A DNA stretch of 64,000 nucleotides from Polymorphobacter multimanifer (GCF_014205635.1 NZ_JACIIV010000019.1:16869-80868), one strand, 5' to 3'. Positions 54,263 through 63,578 are shown, counted from the stretch's first letter. Notes: generated from the sequence alone by a model not told the origin. Made by a program: numbers and translations.

Positions 54263-55688
54263 GGCCCTTTCTTGCGGGGGCGGGACCCCCACCCTGGCGC
54301 TTCGCGCCGGTCCCTCCCCGCAAGCGGGAGGGAGGGTGATACCAGATGGGGTTGCCGATCAGCGTGAGCTGACCGCGGCTGTCGCGGATGTGTGCGCGGA
54401 TGGGGCCGGTGAGGTTTTCCGGCGGGGTGAAGTTCAGCGGGCCATCGGTGATGGGCAGGGTGGCGATGACCTTGGCTTGATGGATGAGCTCGGCGTTGCA
54501 GCCGTTGCAGTCGGTGACGGTGATGCGGAGCGGCGTGCCGGGGCTGGCGGTGCTGCCCATGGGGGCGGCACCTGCGGTCATGTCGAGCATTCGGGCTGGG
54601 CCGCCGATCTGGATGAAGGCGTGGCCGGCTTCGAGGCCTTTCAGAAGGGCGGCGGGGGTGCGGGCTTCGGCCCAGACGATGGTGGTGACATGGCCGATGG
54701 CGCGGGGATCGGGCGGGGCCAGGCTGGCGTCGTGATTGTCCGATCCGCCGATGGCGATAAGGCGTTTGCCCGTCGCGAGCTGGGCATCCCACCAGGGCAG
54801 GGCGGAGATGGGGGTTTCGACCAGCCCGCCGGCGGCAGCGATGGCGCTGCCGTTGACGGCTTCGACAAGGGTGGCACGTTCGGGGATGGGCTGGGTCCAG
54901 CCGCAGCCCATGCAGATTTCGCCCGAGGGGAGGGCGGGGTGGTTGATGCTCAGCAGGCCGGGGGGGAGCGTTTGTGGCCAGTCGCGGGCCATGAAGGGGG
55001 CGGGGGTGGTGCTGCCGAAGAGGTTGGCGTGGCCGTTGAAGGTGGTGATCTCCTGGCCCGGCAGCAGGATGAGGCTTGGGTATTCGGGCTGGAGGTGGGC
55101 GAGAGCCTGGAGCTGCGAGACGGTGTTGTGCTCGGTGAGGCTGATGAAATCGAGCCCGGCGGCGCGGGCGGCTTGCAGGCTGGCTTCGATGGGGCGAGCG
55201 CCATCGGAATGGGTGCTGTGGGCGTGGAGCTCGCCGCGCAGCCAGCCGGGGGCTGACGGAGCCGGGTTGACGACTGGTGGTGGCGGTGGTGGCGTGGCGG
55301 GGTCGCGTGAAAAGCCGATGGTGGCGGTCCAGCTTGCGGTGCTGCCGCTCCGCGCGTTGGGGATGCCGAGTGCCAGCGCCATGCGGCGGCCGGCGACGGG
55401 GCCGGGGGTGTAGGAGGGGGTGGCCTCGGCGAGGCCGATGCTGAAGCGCTGCTTGTTGCTCCCCGACCAGCCGCGCGGGCGGCCGTCTTCGAGCATGCCC
55501 AGGTCGATGGTGATGCCGGCCTCGGGGGTGCGGGTGAAGGTGACATCGACGCGGGTGACGCCGGGGGGCACGTCGAAGGCGTGGGTCTGGTAGCTTTGGT
55601 GGTCGGCGGCGGTGATGGTGCCGGTGAGCTGGATGTTTTGTGCTGCGGCGGCTGTGCCGAGCAGCATGGCGAGGAGGAGAGCGCGCAT
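54216..55688 (-). CDS. Secreted PHP-domain metallohydrolase (CehA/McbA-like)
   Basis: The 490-residue exported protein has a signal peptide (MRALLLAMLLGTAAAAQ), a beta-sandwich N domain, a Pro linker (PPPPPP) and a PHP-type metal site: GELHAHSTHSDG, SLTEHN, LPGQEIT, INHP and GGSDNHD. CehA/McbA relatives hydrolyse carbamates or phosphate esters. The last 40 or so residues (from RLRGGTGAKRQGGG) are Gly/Pro/Arg-rich because the frame runs through a palindromic repeat, so the ancestral C terminus was probably near residue 450. Confidence 0.82.
   Translation of the reverse strand: MRALLLAMLLGTAAAAQNIQLTGTITAADHQSYQTHAFDVPPGVTRVDVTFTRTPEAGITIDLGMLEDGRPRGWSGSNKQRFSIGLAEATPSYTPGPVAGRRMALALGIPNARSGSTASWTATIGFSRDPATPPPPPPVVNPAPSAPGWLRGELHAHSTHSDGARPIEASLQAARAAGLDFISLTEHNTVSQLQALAHLQPEYPSLILLPGQEITTFNGHANLFGSTTPAPFMARDWPQTLPPGLLSINHPALPSGEICMGCGWTQPIPERATLVEAVNGSAIAAAGGLVETPISALPWWDAQLATGKRLIAIGGSDNHDASLAPPDPRAIGHVTTIVWAEARTPAALLKGLEAGHAFIQIGGPARMLDMTAGAAPMGSTASPGTPLRITVTDCNGCNAELIHQAKVIATLPITDGPLNFTPPENLTGPIRAHIRDSRGQLTLIGNPIWYHPPSRLRGGTGAKRQGGGPAPARKGPTASRPAPAADQSHP
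54290..54338. repeat. Double-hairpin palindromic repeat, copy 2
   Basis: CACCCT (54290-54295), hairpin GGCGC-TTC-GCGCC (54296-54308), hairpin CCCGC-AA-GCGGG (54317-54328) and AGGGTG (54333-54338) repeat the design of 794-854. The outer CACCCT/AGGGTG arms are complementary, so the whole could fold as a cruciform. It lies inside the 3' end of the PHP gene and just past the DUF2855 stop. Confidence 0.7.
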
Positions 55689-55795
55689 CGGTGAAAGCTA
55701 GCACTGGCCATGCGCGATGGCTTGCGGGAATTGCGCAGGCCGCTAGACCTTTGTCCGGACCATCGGGGAGAGGGTCGATGGTGGGGAGACGGTGA

Positions 55796-57373
55796 TTGGC
55801 TGAGTTGGGGGGAGTGGCGCTCGATCCGAAGCGGGACCGGCTGGTGATCGTCGCTTCGGCGTTGGGGACGGTGTTCGAATGGTATGATTTCTTCATCTAC
55901 GGCATTTTGGCGTCGCTCCTCGGCAAGCTGTTCTTCACCACCGGCAACCCCACCACCGAGCTGCTGTTTTCGCTCGGTGCCTTTGCCATCGGGTTTTTCT
56001 TCCGGCCGCTGGGGGCGGTGCTGTTCGGCTATTTCGGGGATCGGATCGGGCGGAAATACACGTTTCTGGTGACGATCTCGCTGATGGGGCTGGCAACCGC
56101 GGCGATCGGCGTGCTGCCGACCCAGGCGCAGGCGGGGATTGCGGCACCTTTGCTGCTGTTGCTGCTGCGGACGCTGCAGGGGCTGGCACTGGGCGGCGAG
56201 TATGGCGGGGCGGCGATTTACGTTGCCGAGCATGCGCCGGTGGACAAGCGCGGCCAGTATACGAGCTGGATCCAGGCGTCGGTGGCCGGCGGCTTCCTGC
56301 TGGCGATCGGCGTGGTGCTGGGGGCGCGGTCGATCATCCCCGAGGATGAGTTCGTGGCCTGGGGGTGGCGGGTGCCGTTCCTGCTGTCGTTGCTGCTGCT
56401 GGGGATTTCGTTGTGGATCCGGCTGAAGCTTTCGGAAAGCCCGGTGTTCAAGGCGATGAAGGAGGCGGGGACGACGTCGAAGAACCCGATCGTCGAGAGT
56501 TTTTCGGATCGCGCCAACATCGGCAATATCTTTGTGGCGTTGTTCGGCGTGGCGGCGGGGCTGACGGTGATTTATTACACCTCGCAGTTCGGCACGCTGT
56601 ATTTTCTGCAAGGGACGGCGCGGATTCCCGAGACACAGGCGCTGGTGTTCATGGCGATCGGGGCGACATTGGCGGCGCCGCTTTATGTGGTGTTCGGCTG
56701 GGTGTCCGACCGGATCGGGCGCAAGAAACTGCTGCTGCTCGGCTATGCGCTGACGCTTGTGCTGATCTTCCCGCTGTTCCGGATGATGGGCGATGCGGCG
56801 AACCCGGCACTGGGCGAGGCGGTGGCGGCGAATCCGGTGACGATCGAGCTGCCGGCGTGCGATTACAGCGTGTTCGGCAAGCCCGGGACCGAGTGCGCGC
56901 AAGGGCTGGCGTTCCTCTCCAAGGGCGGGATCGACCATGAAAAGGAACCGGCCGATGGCGTGGCGCTGCGGGTGGGATCGGTGCGGGTCGAGGGCTTCGA
57001 TGCGAACCGCTGGACGGCGGCGCTGGTGGCGGCGGGATACCCGGACAAGGCCGATCCGGCGCGGGTCAATGGCGTGGTTGTGGTGCTGGCGGTGGCGCTG
57101 ATGGTGGGGCTTTCGGCGATGACCTATGGGCAGGTGGCGGCGATCCTCGTCGAGCTGTTTCCCGCAAAGGTCCGCTACACGTCGATGAGCATCCCCTATC
57201 ATATCGGTACGGGCTATTTCGGCGGCTTCCTGCCGGTGATCTCGCAATATATCGTGGTGCGCACCGGCGATGCCTATGCGGGGCTCTGGTATACCTTTGG
57301 AGTGGTGCTGATGGCGCTCATCGTGAGTGCGATCTGGCTGCCAGAGACGCGCGGGCGGGACATAAGCGGATGA
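55796..57373 (+). CDS. MFS transporter, metabolite:H+ symporter (MHS) family
   Basis: The 525-residue, 12-helix transporter has the MHS-type N terminus GTVFEWYDFFIYGILAS and the loop motif GYFGDRIGRKYTF, repeated in the second half as GWVSDRIGRKKLL. MHS members carry proline, betaine, citrate or other organic acids. An extra-membrane insertion of about 90 residues with a Cys pair sits between helices in the second half (about 335-425). TTG 55796 is the likely start since GGGGAG lies seven bases upstream; GTG 55814 is an alternative. It overlaps the CoA transferase by ATGA. Confidence 0.85.
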   Translation: MAELGGVALDPKRDRLVIVASALGTVFEWYDFFIYGILASLLGKLFFTTGNPTTELLFSLGAFAIGFFFRPLGAVLFGYFGDRIGRKYTFLVTISLMGLATAAIGVLPTQAQAGIAAPLLLLLLRTLQGLALGGEYGGAAIYVAEHAPVDKRGQYTSWIQASVAGGFLLAIGVVLGARSIIPEDEFVAWGWRVPFLLSLLLLGISLWIRLKLSESPVFKAMKEAGTTSKNPIVESFSDRANIGNIFVALFGVAAGLTVIYYTSQFGTLYFLQGTARIPETQALVFMAIGATLAAPLYVVFGWVSDRIGRKKLLLLGYALTLVLIFPLFRMMGDAANPALGEAVAANPVTIELPACDYSVFGKPGTECAQGLAFLSKGGIDHEKEPADGVALRVGSVRVEGFDANRWTAALVAAGYPDKADPARVNGVVVVLAVALMVGLSAMTYGQVAAILVELFPAKVRYTSMSIPYHIGTGYFGGFLPVISQYIVVRTGDAYAGLWYTFGVVLMALIVSAIWLPETRGRDISG

Positions 57374-58506
57374 CCAGGGGACCACTCGATGGCGTGAAGG
57401 TGCTCGATCTTTCGCAGATCGTGTCGGGGCCGATGGCGGCGGCGATGCTCGCCGACCAGGGGGCGGATGTGGTGAAGCTGGAGAGCCCGAACGGCGACCC
57501 GGTGCGGGGGATGGGGCCGCGCAAGGGCGATGTGTCGGCGATGTTCATCGCGGTCAACCGCGGCAAGCGCGGGGTGGTGGCCGATGTGAAGACGGCGGAA
57601 GGGGCAGCGCTGCTGGAAGCGCTGATCGGCTGGGCAGATGTGCTGGTGGAGAATTTCCGGCCGGGCACAATGGCGCGGCTGGGGTTTGGCTGGGCGCGGT
57701 GCAGCGCCATCAACCCGAGGCTGGTGATGGCCTCGATCACCGGGTTCGGGCCCGATGGGCCTTATGCCAACATCAGGGTCTATGATCCGGTGGTGCAGGC
57801 GGTGAGCGGGATTGCGGCGGCGCAGACCGACAAGGATGGCCGGCCTTCGCTGGTGAAGACGCTGATTGCCGACAAGGTGACGGCGCTGACGGCGGCGCAG
57901 GCGATCACGGCGGCGCTGTTCAGGCGTGAACGGACAGGCGTGGGCGAGCATGTGCAGATTTCGATGCTCGATGCGGCACTTGCGTTCAATTGGCCGGAAG
58001 CGATGTGGAACTTGAGCTTTCTGGACGATGCGCCGCCCGAAATGCCCGCCTATGGTGCGATGACGCGGCTGTGGCAGGCGGCGGATGGCCAGGTGGCGAT
58101 CGGCGCGATGCAGACGGTGGAGTTTGTGGCGCTGGTGCGATCGCTGGGGCTGGATGCGCTGGCGGAGGATGCGCGCTTCCTGACGGCGGGTGGCCGGATT
58201 CGGCATGCGAAGGACTGGACGGGGGCGGTGGGCGAGGCGCTGGCGGCGCGCAAGCTGGAGACGCTGATGGAGGGGTTCGTGCGCGAGGGGGCGGTGGGCG
58301 GCCGGGTGAATGGGCTGGAGGCGGTGCTCGATGACCCCCAGGTGCGCCACAACGGGGCGCTGACCGACTTTGCCCAGGGGGCCGCGGGGCGGGTGCGGGG
58401 TGCGCTGGGTGCGGCGCGCTTTGCCGGCGGCAGCGGGCCGGGGCCGCGGGCGGCGCCGTCGCTCGGGGAGCATGATGCCGAGGTGCGGGCGATGGTGGGA
58501 CTTTGA
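57370..58506 (+). CDS. CaiB/BaiF-type (family III) CoA transferase
   Basis: The 378-residue family III CoA transferase begins PLDGVKVLDLSQIVSGPMAAAMLADQGADVVKLE and has NRGKRGVVADVKT, ENFRPGTMARLGF, and VYDPVVQAVSG, where the Asp is the expected acyl-carrying residue. It moves CoA between organic acids. The ATGA overlap with the MFS gene suggests that the transporter brings in the acid this enzyme activates. Confidence 0.9.
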   Translation: MTRGPLDGVKVLDLSQIVSGPMAAAMLADQGADVVKLESPNGDPVRGMGPRKGDVSAMFIAVNRGKRGVVADVKTAEGAALLEALIGWADVLVENFRPGTMARLGFGWARCSAINPRLVMASITGFGPDGPYANIRVYDPVVQAVSGIAAAQTDKDGRPSLVKTLIADKVTALTAAQAITAALFRRERTGVGEHVQISMLDAALAFNWPEAMWNLSFLDDAPPEMPAYGAMTRLWQAADGQVAIGAMQTVEFVALVRSLGLDALAEDARFLTAGGRIRHAKDWTGAVGEALAARKLETLMEGFVREGAVGGRVNGLEAVLDDPQVRHNGALTDFAQGAAGRVRGALGAARFAGGSGPGPRAAPSLGEHDAEVRAMVGL

Positions 58507-58548
58507 ACCATTTGGGCTGCGACAGTTTTGACCTTTCGGCAATCGTGC

Positions 58549-58578
58549 CGTTGATGCGGATGAGGAACCTTCCCATAT
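58549..58578 (+). promoter_or_regulatory. Candidate heat-shock (RpoH) promoter of lon
   Basis: CGTTGA, seventeen bases, then CCCATAT (58572-58578) resembles the alphaproteobacterial RpoH pattern CTTGA-N17-CCCATNT. It lies about 40 bases before the lon ATG, and lon is a classical RpoH gene. The -35 match is imperfect. Confidence 0.4.
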
Positions 58579-58617
58579 TGCAGGTCGAGCGGGCTTGATG
58601 GCCCGGAGGAGTTTGTG

Positions 58618-61032
58618 ATGACTGATCCGAAGATGACCCCCGATACCGAACGCCAGACGCTGCCGGTGCTGCCGCTGCGCGATATCGTGGTGTTTCCGCA
58701 GATGATCGTGCCGCTGTTCGTGGGGCGCGAGAAATCGGTGGCGGCGCTGGAAGCGGCGATGGACGCCGACAAGACGGTGTTCCTGCTGAGCCAGAAGAAC
58801 CCGGCGGACGAAGATCCGGGTGCCGAAGAGCTGTTCGACGTCGGCACGGTGGCGACGGTGCTGCAGCTGCTGAAGTTGCCCGACGGCACGGTGAAGGTGC
58901 TGGTCGAGGGCCAGGCGCGAGCGACGCTCGACCGGCTGTCGGAGGCCGGTGGCTATCTGGAGGCCGAGGTCTCGTCGCGGCTCGATGCGCCGGGTGCGCC
59001 CAACGAGGTGGAGGCGCTGCTGCGCTCGGCCGCCAAGCAGTTCGAGAGCTATGTGAAGCTCAACCGCAAGACTGCCCCCGAGATTGCCTCGCAGATCGGG
59101 CAGATCGACGATGCGGCGCGCTTCTCGGACACTGTGGCGGCGAACCTTGGCCTGAAGATTGCCGAGAAGCAGGCGCTGCTTGCCGAGCCCGAGGTCACGA
59201 AGCGGCTGGAGGCCGTGCTGGGGCATATGGAAGGCGAGATGGGCGTGCTGCAGGTGGAGAAGAAGATCCGCAGCCGCGTGAAGCGCCAGATGGAGAAGAC
59301 CCAGCGCGAATATTATCTCAACGAGCAGATGAAGGCGATCCAGCGCGAGCTTGGCGAGGGCGAGGAGGACAAGGACGAGGCGACCGAGCTCGAGGACAAG
59401 ATCGCCGCGACCAAGCTTTCGAAGGAAGCGCGCGAGAAGGCACTGGCCGAGCTGAAGAAGTTCAAGGCGATGGCACCGCAATCGGCCGAAGCCACGGTGG
59501 TCCGCAACTATCTCGATGTGATGCTCGGGCTGCCCTGGGGCAAGAAGACCAAGGTGAAGAAGGACATCGTGGCGGCGCAGAAGGTGCTCGATGACGATCA
59601 TTATGGCCTGGAGAAGGTGAAGGACCGGATCATCGAGTATCTGGCGGTGCAGGCGCGCACGCAGAAGCTCAAGGGGCCGATCCTGTGCCTCGTGGGCCCG
59701 CCGGGTGTGGGCAAGACCTCGCTCGGGCGCTCGATCGCCAAGGCGACGGGGCGGACGTTCATCCGGCAATCCTTGGGTGGCGTGCGCGACGAGGCCGAGA
59801 TTCGCGGGCACCGGCGGACGTACATCGGCTCGATGCCGGGCAAGATCGTGCAGAATTTGAAGAAGGCCGGGACGAGCAATCCGCTGTTCCTGCTCGACGA
59901 GATCGACAAGCTGGGCCAGGATTTCCGTGGCGATCCGTCGTCAGCACTTCTGGAGGTGCTCGATCCGGAGCAGAACAAGGCGTTCAACGACCATTATCTG
60001 GAGGTCGATTACGATCTTTCGGACGTGATGTTCGTGACGACGGCGAACAGCCTCAACATGCCGCAGCCGCTGCTCGACCGCATGGAGATCATCCAGCTCT
60101 CGGGCTATACCGAGGACGAGAAGGTGGAGATTGCCAAGCGGCACCTGCTGGAGAAGCAGTATGAGGCGCATGGGCTGAAGGCACATGAGTTTTCGGTGAC
60201 CGACGCGGCGCTGCGCGACCTCATTCGCTACTATACCCGCGAGGCGGGGGTGCGGACGCTGGAGCGCGAGCTGGCCAAGCTGGCGCGCAAGTCGTTGCGG
60301 CGGATCCTCGAAGGCAAGTCGACTTCGGTGGTGGTGGATGCCGACAATCTGGGCGAATTTGCCGGCGTTCGAAAGTTCCGCTTCGGTGTGGGCGAAACCG
60401 AGGACCAGATCGGTGCCGTGACGGGCCTCGCCTGGACCGAGGTGGGTGGCGAGCTGCTGACGATCGAGGCGGTGACGGTGCCGGGCAAGGGGGTGGTGAA
60501 GACCACTGGCAAGCTCGGCGATGTGATGACCGAATCGATTTCGGCCGCACTCAGCTTTGTGCGGGCACGCTCGACGCACTTCGGTATCAAGCCTTCGGTG
60601 TTCGAGAAGAAGGACATCCATGTCCATGTGCCCGAAGGCGCCACGCCCAAGGACGGGCCTTCGGCGGGCATCGCGATGGTGACCGCCATCGTCTCGACGC
60701 TGACCGGCGTGCCGATCCGGCGTGATGTGGCGATGACTGGCGAAGTGACGCTGCGCGGGCGGGTGCTGCCGATCGGTGGTCTGAAGGAGAAGCTGCTGGC
60801 GGCTCTGCGTGGTGGCATCACCACCGTGCTGATCCCGGCCGAGAACGAAAAGGACCTGGCGGAGATCCCCGCCAATGTGAAGGAGGGGCTGACGATCATC
60901 CCTGTAGCGCATGTCGACGAGGTGCTGGCGCTGGCGCTTTCGCTGCCGTTGGCCCCGATCGAATGGACCGAGGCCGATGAACTGGCGGCACAACCGCCCG
61001 CGGCGGTGCCGGGTGTTGCCGTCCGGCACTGA
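58618..61032 (+). CDS. lon: ATP-dependent protease Lon (LonA)
   Basis: The 804-residue protease has an N-terminal substrate domain (about 15-210, [15 protein letters not shown]), a coiled coil, an AAA+ module with Walker [10 protein letters not shown] and Walker B FLLDEIDK, and a C-terminal Ser-Lys protease domain. In that domain KDGPSAG carries the catalytic Ser and [10 protein letters not shown] the Lys. Lon degrades misfolded and regulatory proteins. ATG 58618 has GGAGGA seven bases upstream; GTG 58615 would be closer. An HU-like gene follows by 90 bases, as in many proteobacteria. Confidence 0.96.
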   Translation: MTDPKMTPDTERQTLPVLPLRDIVVFPQMIVPLFVGREKSVAALEAAMDADKTVFLLSQKNPADEDPGAEELFDVGTVATVLQLLKLPDGTVKVLVEGQARATLDRLSEAGGYLEAEVSSRLDAPGAPNEVEALLRSAAKQFESYVKLNRKTAPEIASQIGQIDDAARFSDTVAANLGLKIAEKQALLAEPEVTKRLEAVLGHMEGEMGVLQVEKKIRSRVKRQMEKTQREYYLNEQMKAIQRELGEGEEDKDEATELEDKIAATKLSKEAREKALAELKKFKAMAPQSAEATVVRNYLDVMLGLPWGKKTKVKKDIVAAQKVLDDDHYGLEKVKDRIIEYLAVQARTQKLKGPILCLVGPPGVGKTSLGRSIAKATGRTFIRQSLGGVRDEAEIRGHRRTYIGSMPGKIVQNLKKAGTSNPLFLLDEIDKLGQDFRGDPSSALLEVLDPEQNKAFNDHYLEVDYDLSDVMFVTTANSLNMPQPLLDRMEIIQLSGYTEDEKVEIAKRHLLEKQYEAHGLKAHEFSVTDAALRDLIRYYTREAGVRTLERELAKLARKSLRRILEGKSTSVVVDADNLGEFAGVRKFRFGVGETEDQIGAVTGLAWTEVGGELLTIEAVTVPGKGVVKTTGKLGDVMTESISAALSFVRARSTHFGIKPSVFEKKDIHVHVPEGATPKDGPSAGIAMVTAIVSTLTGVPIRRDVAMTGEVTLRGRVLPIGGLKEKLLAALRGGITTVLIPAENEKDLAEIPANVKEGLTIIPVAHVDEVLALALSLPLAPIEWTEADELAAQPPAAVPGVAVRH

Positions 61033-61122
61033 GGCTGGCGAAAGGGCTGGAGAAGCCTGGCGCTCTGTGCAATCCTGACCTCTTGGGCATGGCCTGGGGG
61101 GTCAGGGGTCCGGGGGGACGGG

Positions 61123-61404
61123 ATGAACAAGCAGGAATTGGCCGGCATGGTTGCCGAGCAGTTGGCAATGCCGCGTGATGCAACGCTCGCGGTGATCGAC
61201 ACGATGCTGGACACAGTGACTGCCGCCCTGGCGCGGGGCGAGGATGTGCGGCTGGTGGGGTTCGGGAATTTCGTCGTGGCGGCGCGCAAGGCCTCGTCGG
61301 GGCGCAACCCGCGCACCGGCGAGCCGATGGACCTGCCGGCGTGCAGATCGCCGAAGTTTCGGGTCGGGCGGAATTTGAAGGTCGCCTGCAACAACGTCGA
61401 TTAG
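61123..61404 (+). CDS. hup: HU-family DNA-binding protein
   Basis: The 93-residue protein starts MNKQELAGMVAEQL. It has the dimerising core VRLVGFGNFVVAARKA, and the DNA-binding arm is marked by GRNPRTGE. It is a nucleoid protein that bends DNA. It is placed 90 bases after lon. The arm Ile-Pro of classical HU is replaced by LPACRSPKFRVG, a Cys-containing variant. Confidence 0.92.
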   Translation: MNKQELAGMVAEQLAMPRDATLAVIDTMLDTVTAALARGEDVRLVGFGNFVVAARKASSGRNPRTGEPMDLPACRSPKFRVGRNLKVACNNVD

Positions 61405-61441
61405 GCATTGCTGGTTGGCACAGGGTTCCCCGGATCTGGCG

Positions 61442-61882
61442 TCAGAGCGGGAAGGGCATCCGGTCGAGATCGGGAGGCACCCAGTGGCGGCGGGCCTCGG
61501 GGGTGAACAGCGTTTCGTGGCGCCAATGGGCGAGCAGCCAGTCGGACCGGCCACAAGGGCCGGCGAGCAGCCGGTCGAGGACCATTGGCAGCGCCGCGTG
61601 CGGCTGTGCTGCCAGGGCGGCGGCCGCGGCGGCAAGCGAAGCCCGGGTGATGGTTTCGTGATAGCCGCTGGTATCGGTGTTCCGGTTGCCGCAGGCGAGG
61701 TTGTAGCGCTGGATGACAGGGGCCATGGCGGCGGCGTTGAAGCCGGGGCGATGGCGGAGCAGCCAGAGGGCCGCGGCGAAATGCGCGGCATGCGTCCATT
61801 CGGTGGCGGGCAGCGAACAATCAACGAGGCCAGCGGCGATGCGCTCGATCTGCAGGTCGTCGAGGACGTGTGGGGCGTGCAT
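61442..61882 (-). CDS. Conserved uncharacterised protein
   Basis: The 146-residue mostly helical protein contains EWTHAAHFAAALWLLRHRPGFN and RYNLACGNRNTDTSGYHET, a pattern I associate with a widespread uncharacterised family. Conserved His residues (WTHAAH and YHET) may bind a metal. ATG 61882 starts MHAPHVLDDLQIERI. It converges with the HU gene. Confidence 0.65.
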   Translation of the reverse strand: MHAPHVLDDLQIERIAAGLVDCSLPATEWTHAAHFAAALWLLRHRPGFNAAAMAPVIQRYNLACGNRNTDTSGYHETITRASLAAAAAALAAQPHAALPMVLDRLLAGPCGRSDWLLAHWRHETLFTPEARRHWVPPDLDRMPFPL

Positions 61883-62012
61883 GGCCGGGGCATGATGCAG
61901 CCGGGCGAGGCTGGTGAGCAAGAGGGCTTTACTTGGGCCCGCGGCTCGCCTAATCAGCGCGCCTTGCCCGGCAGCGGGTGGCCCGGGCAAATGCCCCGGC
62001 CAACAGCTTCGG

Positions 62013-62087
62013 GGGCGCGTAGCTCAGCGGTAGAGCACTGCCTTCACACGGCAGGGGTCACAGGTTCAAACCCTGTCGCGCCCACCA
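62013..62087 (+). tRNA. tRNA-Val (anticodon CAC)
   Basis: The full cloverleaf has acceptor GGGCGCG/CGCGCCC, anticodon stem CTGCC/GGCAG, T stem ACAGG/CCTGT with loop TTCAAAC, and an encoded CCA. The anticodon CAC (62045-62047) reads GTG codons. All stems pair without mismatch. Confidence 0.96.
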
Positions 62088-62162
62088 TAAGATCAACGCC
62101 TCAGGCAGAGCCATCTGGTGCAGTTCGCACAGCGTGGCCCCCAAGGCCGCGCCCGCGTTGCG

Positions 62163-62522
62163 TTAACGGGGGAGGTCTCCACGATCATCCTCGGCCCCTC
62201 CTGGTGAGCCAGCAAAAGGTCGCTTGCGATGGCGACTGGCAACAAGTGCCATGGCAATGCAGGCTGTAACGGGGCCCAGCCAGTCTGCGATCTGGTCGAT
62301 CGTTTCCCAGACACGCGGGTCGAAGACAGCGTGCCATGGCATGTTCGCTCGAAGCCCATCGCCGAAATTCTCGATCCAACGATACTCGGCCTGTGCCACC
62401 TCTCGACCGATAAAATATCCTGACGGTAAAGCGGCCGCCGCCCACCAGTTCCTGGTCAGCCATCCTATTAGCGCCAGTATCCCGAGTGCCACCAATGTAT
62501 GCTCGACAAGGCCCATTTCCAT
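62163..62522 (-). CDS. Small membrane protein, possibly phage-derived
   Basis: The 119-residue protein has two hydrophobic segments (about 5-30 and 80-100) around SGYFIGREVAQAEYRWIENFGDG and VWETIDQIADWLGP. This pattern recalls small membrane proteins of tailed-phage genomes. It lies about 75 bases past tRNA-Val, a common integration site, so it may be a prophage leftover. ATG 62522 and ATG 62516 are both possible; a GGAG lies nearer the first. Confidence 0.55.
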   Translation of the reverse strand: MEMGLVEHTLVALGILALIGWLTRNWWAAAALPSGYFIGREVAQAEYRWIENFGDGLRANMPWHAVFDPRVWETIDQIADWLGPVTACIAMALVASRHRKRPFAGSPGGAEDDRGDLPR

Positions 62523-62586
62523 AACTCCGGTGCAGCAAGCTCTATAGTCGGTTCGGTTGCCTGCCACGCCCGCAGACCGCCACGAT

Positions 62587-62669
62587 CCTGCCGATGGGAC
62601 CCGTTTTTTTGGCAGGTTTGAAGTCCTCATGTGGCCCTGGCGTGTTAGAGAGGGCAGCCATGTGAGGAC
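62587..62669 (+). promoter_or_regulatory. Structured leader that can hide the ribosome site of the lyase gene
   Basis: CCTGCC (62587-62592) can pair with GGCAGG (62611-62616). GTCCTCA (62623-62629) pairs with TGAGGAC (62663-62669), enclosing GCCCT/AGGGC (62634-62638 and 62651-62655). The right arm of the second helix contains GAGGA, the likely ribosome-binding sequence of ATG 62677, so translation could be gated by folding. Confidence 0.45.
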
Positions 62670-62676
62670 AGACACC

Positions 62677-63486
62677 ATGACCGACGACAATTTTCGCCCG
62701 CGCCGGACGATGCATCATCAGGCGCGAAGCATCGGCAACAGGAAGCTGAAGCCGGCAACGATGATGATGGGCCATGGCTATGATCCGCGGTTGTCGGAGG
62801 GCTCGCTCAAGCCGCCGATCTTTCTCACCTCGACCTTTGTTTTCGAGAGTGCTGCCGACGGGAAGCGCTTTTTCGAAGGGGTGACCGGTGTGCGGCCGGG
62901 CGGCGCCGAGGGGCTGGTCTACGGGCGTTTCAATGGCCCCGACCAGGAGATTCTGGAGGACCGGCTTGCCTTGTGGGAAGATGCCGAGGAAGCGCTGACC
63001 TTTTCGAGCGGCATGTCGGCGATCGCGACGACGTTCCTCGCACTGGTGCGGCCGGGCGATGTCATCGTCCATTCGGCGCCGCTCTATGCCGCGACCGAGA
63101 CGCTGATCAATCGCATCCTCGGCAAGCTGGGGGTGACGTGGCTCGATTTTCCGGCCGGGGCGACGCAACCCGAGATCGAGGCGGTGATCGCGGCGGCGAA
63201 GGAAAAGGGCCGTATTGCGGCGATCTATCTCGAAAGCCCTGCGAACCCGACCAATGCGCTTGTCGATGTGGAAGCGGTTCATGCGGCACGAAAGGCCGTG
63301 ATGGGGGACGAGGAGCTGCCACCCATCGTTATCGACAATACCTTTCTGGGGCCGTTGTGGTCGCAGCCGCTTGCGCAGGGTGCCGATGTGACGATCTATT
63401 CGCTGACCAAATATGTCGGCGGCCATTCGGACCTGGTGGCAGGTGTGTCAACGGCGGTCGGATTCCAGGCCAGTGTGGCGGTGTAA
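62677..63486 (+). pseudogene. Methionine gamma-lyase/cystathionine gamma-synthase-type PLP enzyme, disrupted by IS21
   Basis: The frame codes for the N-terminal two thirds of a Cys/Met-metabolism PLP enzyme: GSLKPPIFLTSTFVFES, YGRFNGPDQEILEDRLALWE, FSSGMSAIATTF and the PLP lysine in YSLTKYVGGHSDLVAG. After that point the frame enters the end of an IS21-family element near 63446 and stops at 63486 with unrelated residues. Intact members are about 400-430 residues, so the C-terminal domain is lost. It would have cleaved or exchanged the sulfur side chain of methionine or homocysteine. ATG 62677 is preceded by a foldable leader. Confidence 0.85.
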
Positions 63487-63516
63487 AAGCAGGCCATTTT
63501 CGGTGCGGCCCGGTTG

Positions 63517-63554
63517 TTTGCAAAAAGGCCCCCGATCGGGGGCCTTTTTGCAAA
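63517..63554. terminator. Perfect 38-bp palindrome, bidirectional terminator
   Basis: The left half (63517-63535) and right half (63536-63554) are exact reverse complements. It consists of a GC-rich centre CCCCCGATCGGGGG flanked by A5 and T5 runs, so it can terminate transcription from either side. It lies between the IS end and the istB stop. Confidence 0.85.
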
Positions 63555-63578
63555 TCGGCTTTGGCGACGGGGGCAGGC

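Noticed and set aside
62523..62676. Known SAM-II type riboswitch upstream of the methionine gamma-lyase gene
   Set aside because: The conserved SAM-II core could not be found; only generic hairpins are visible, so no class is claimed.
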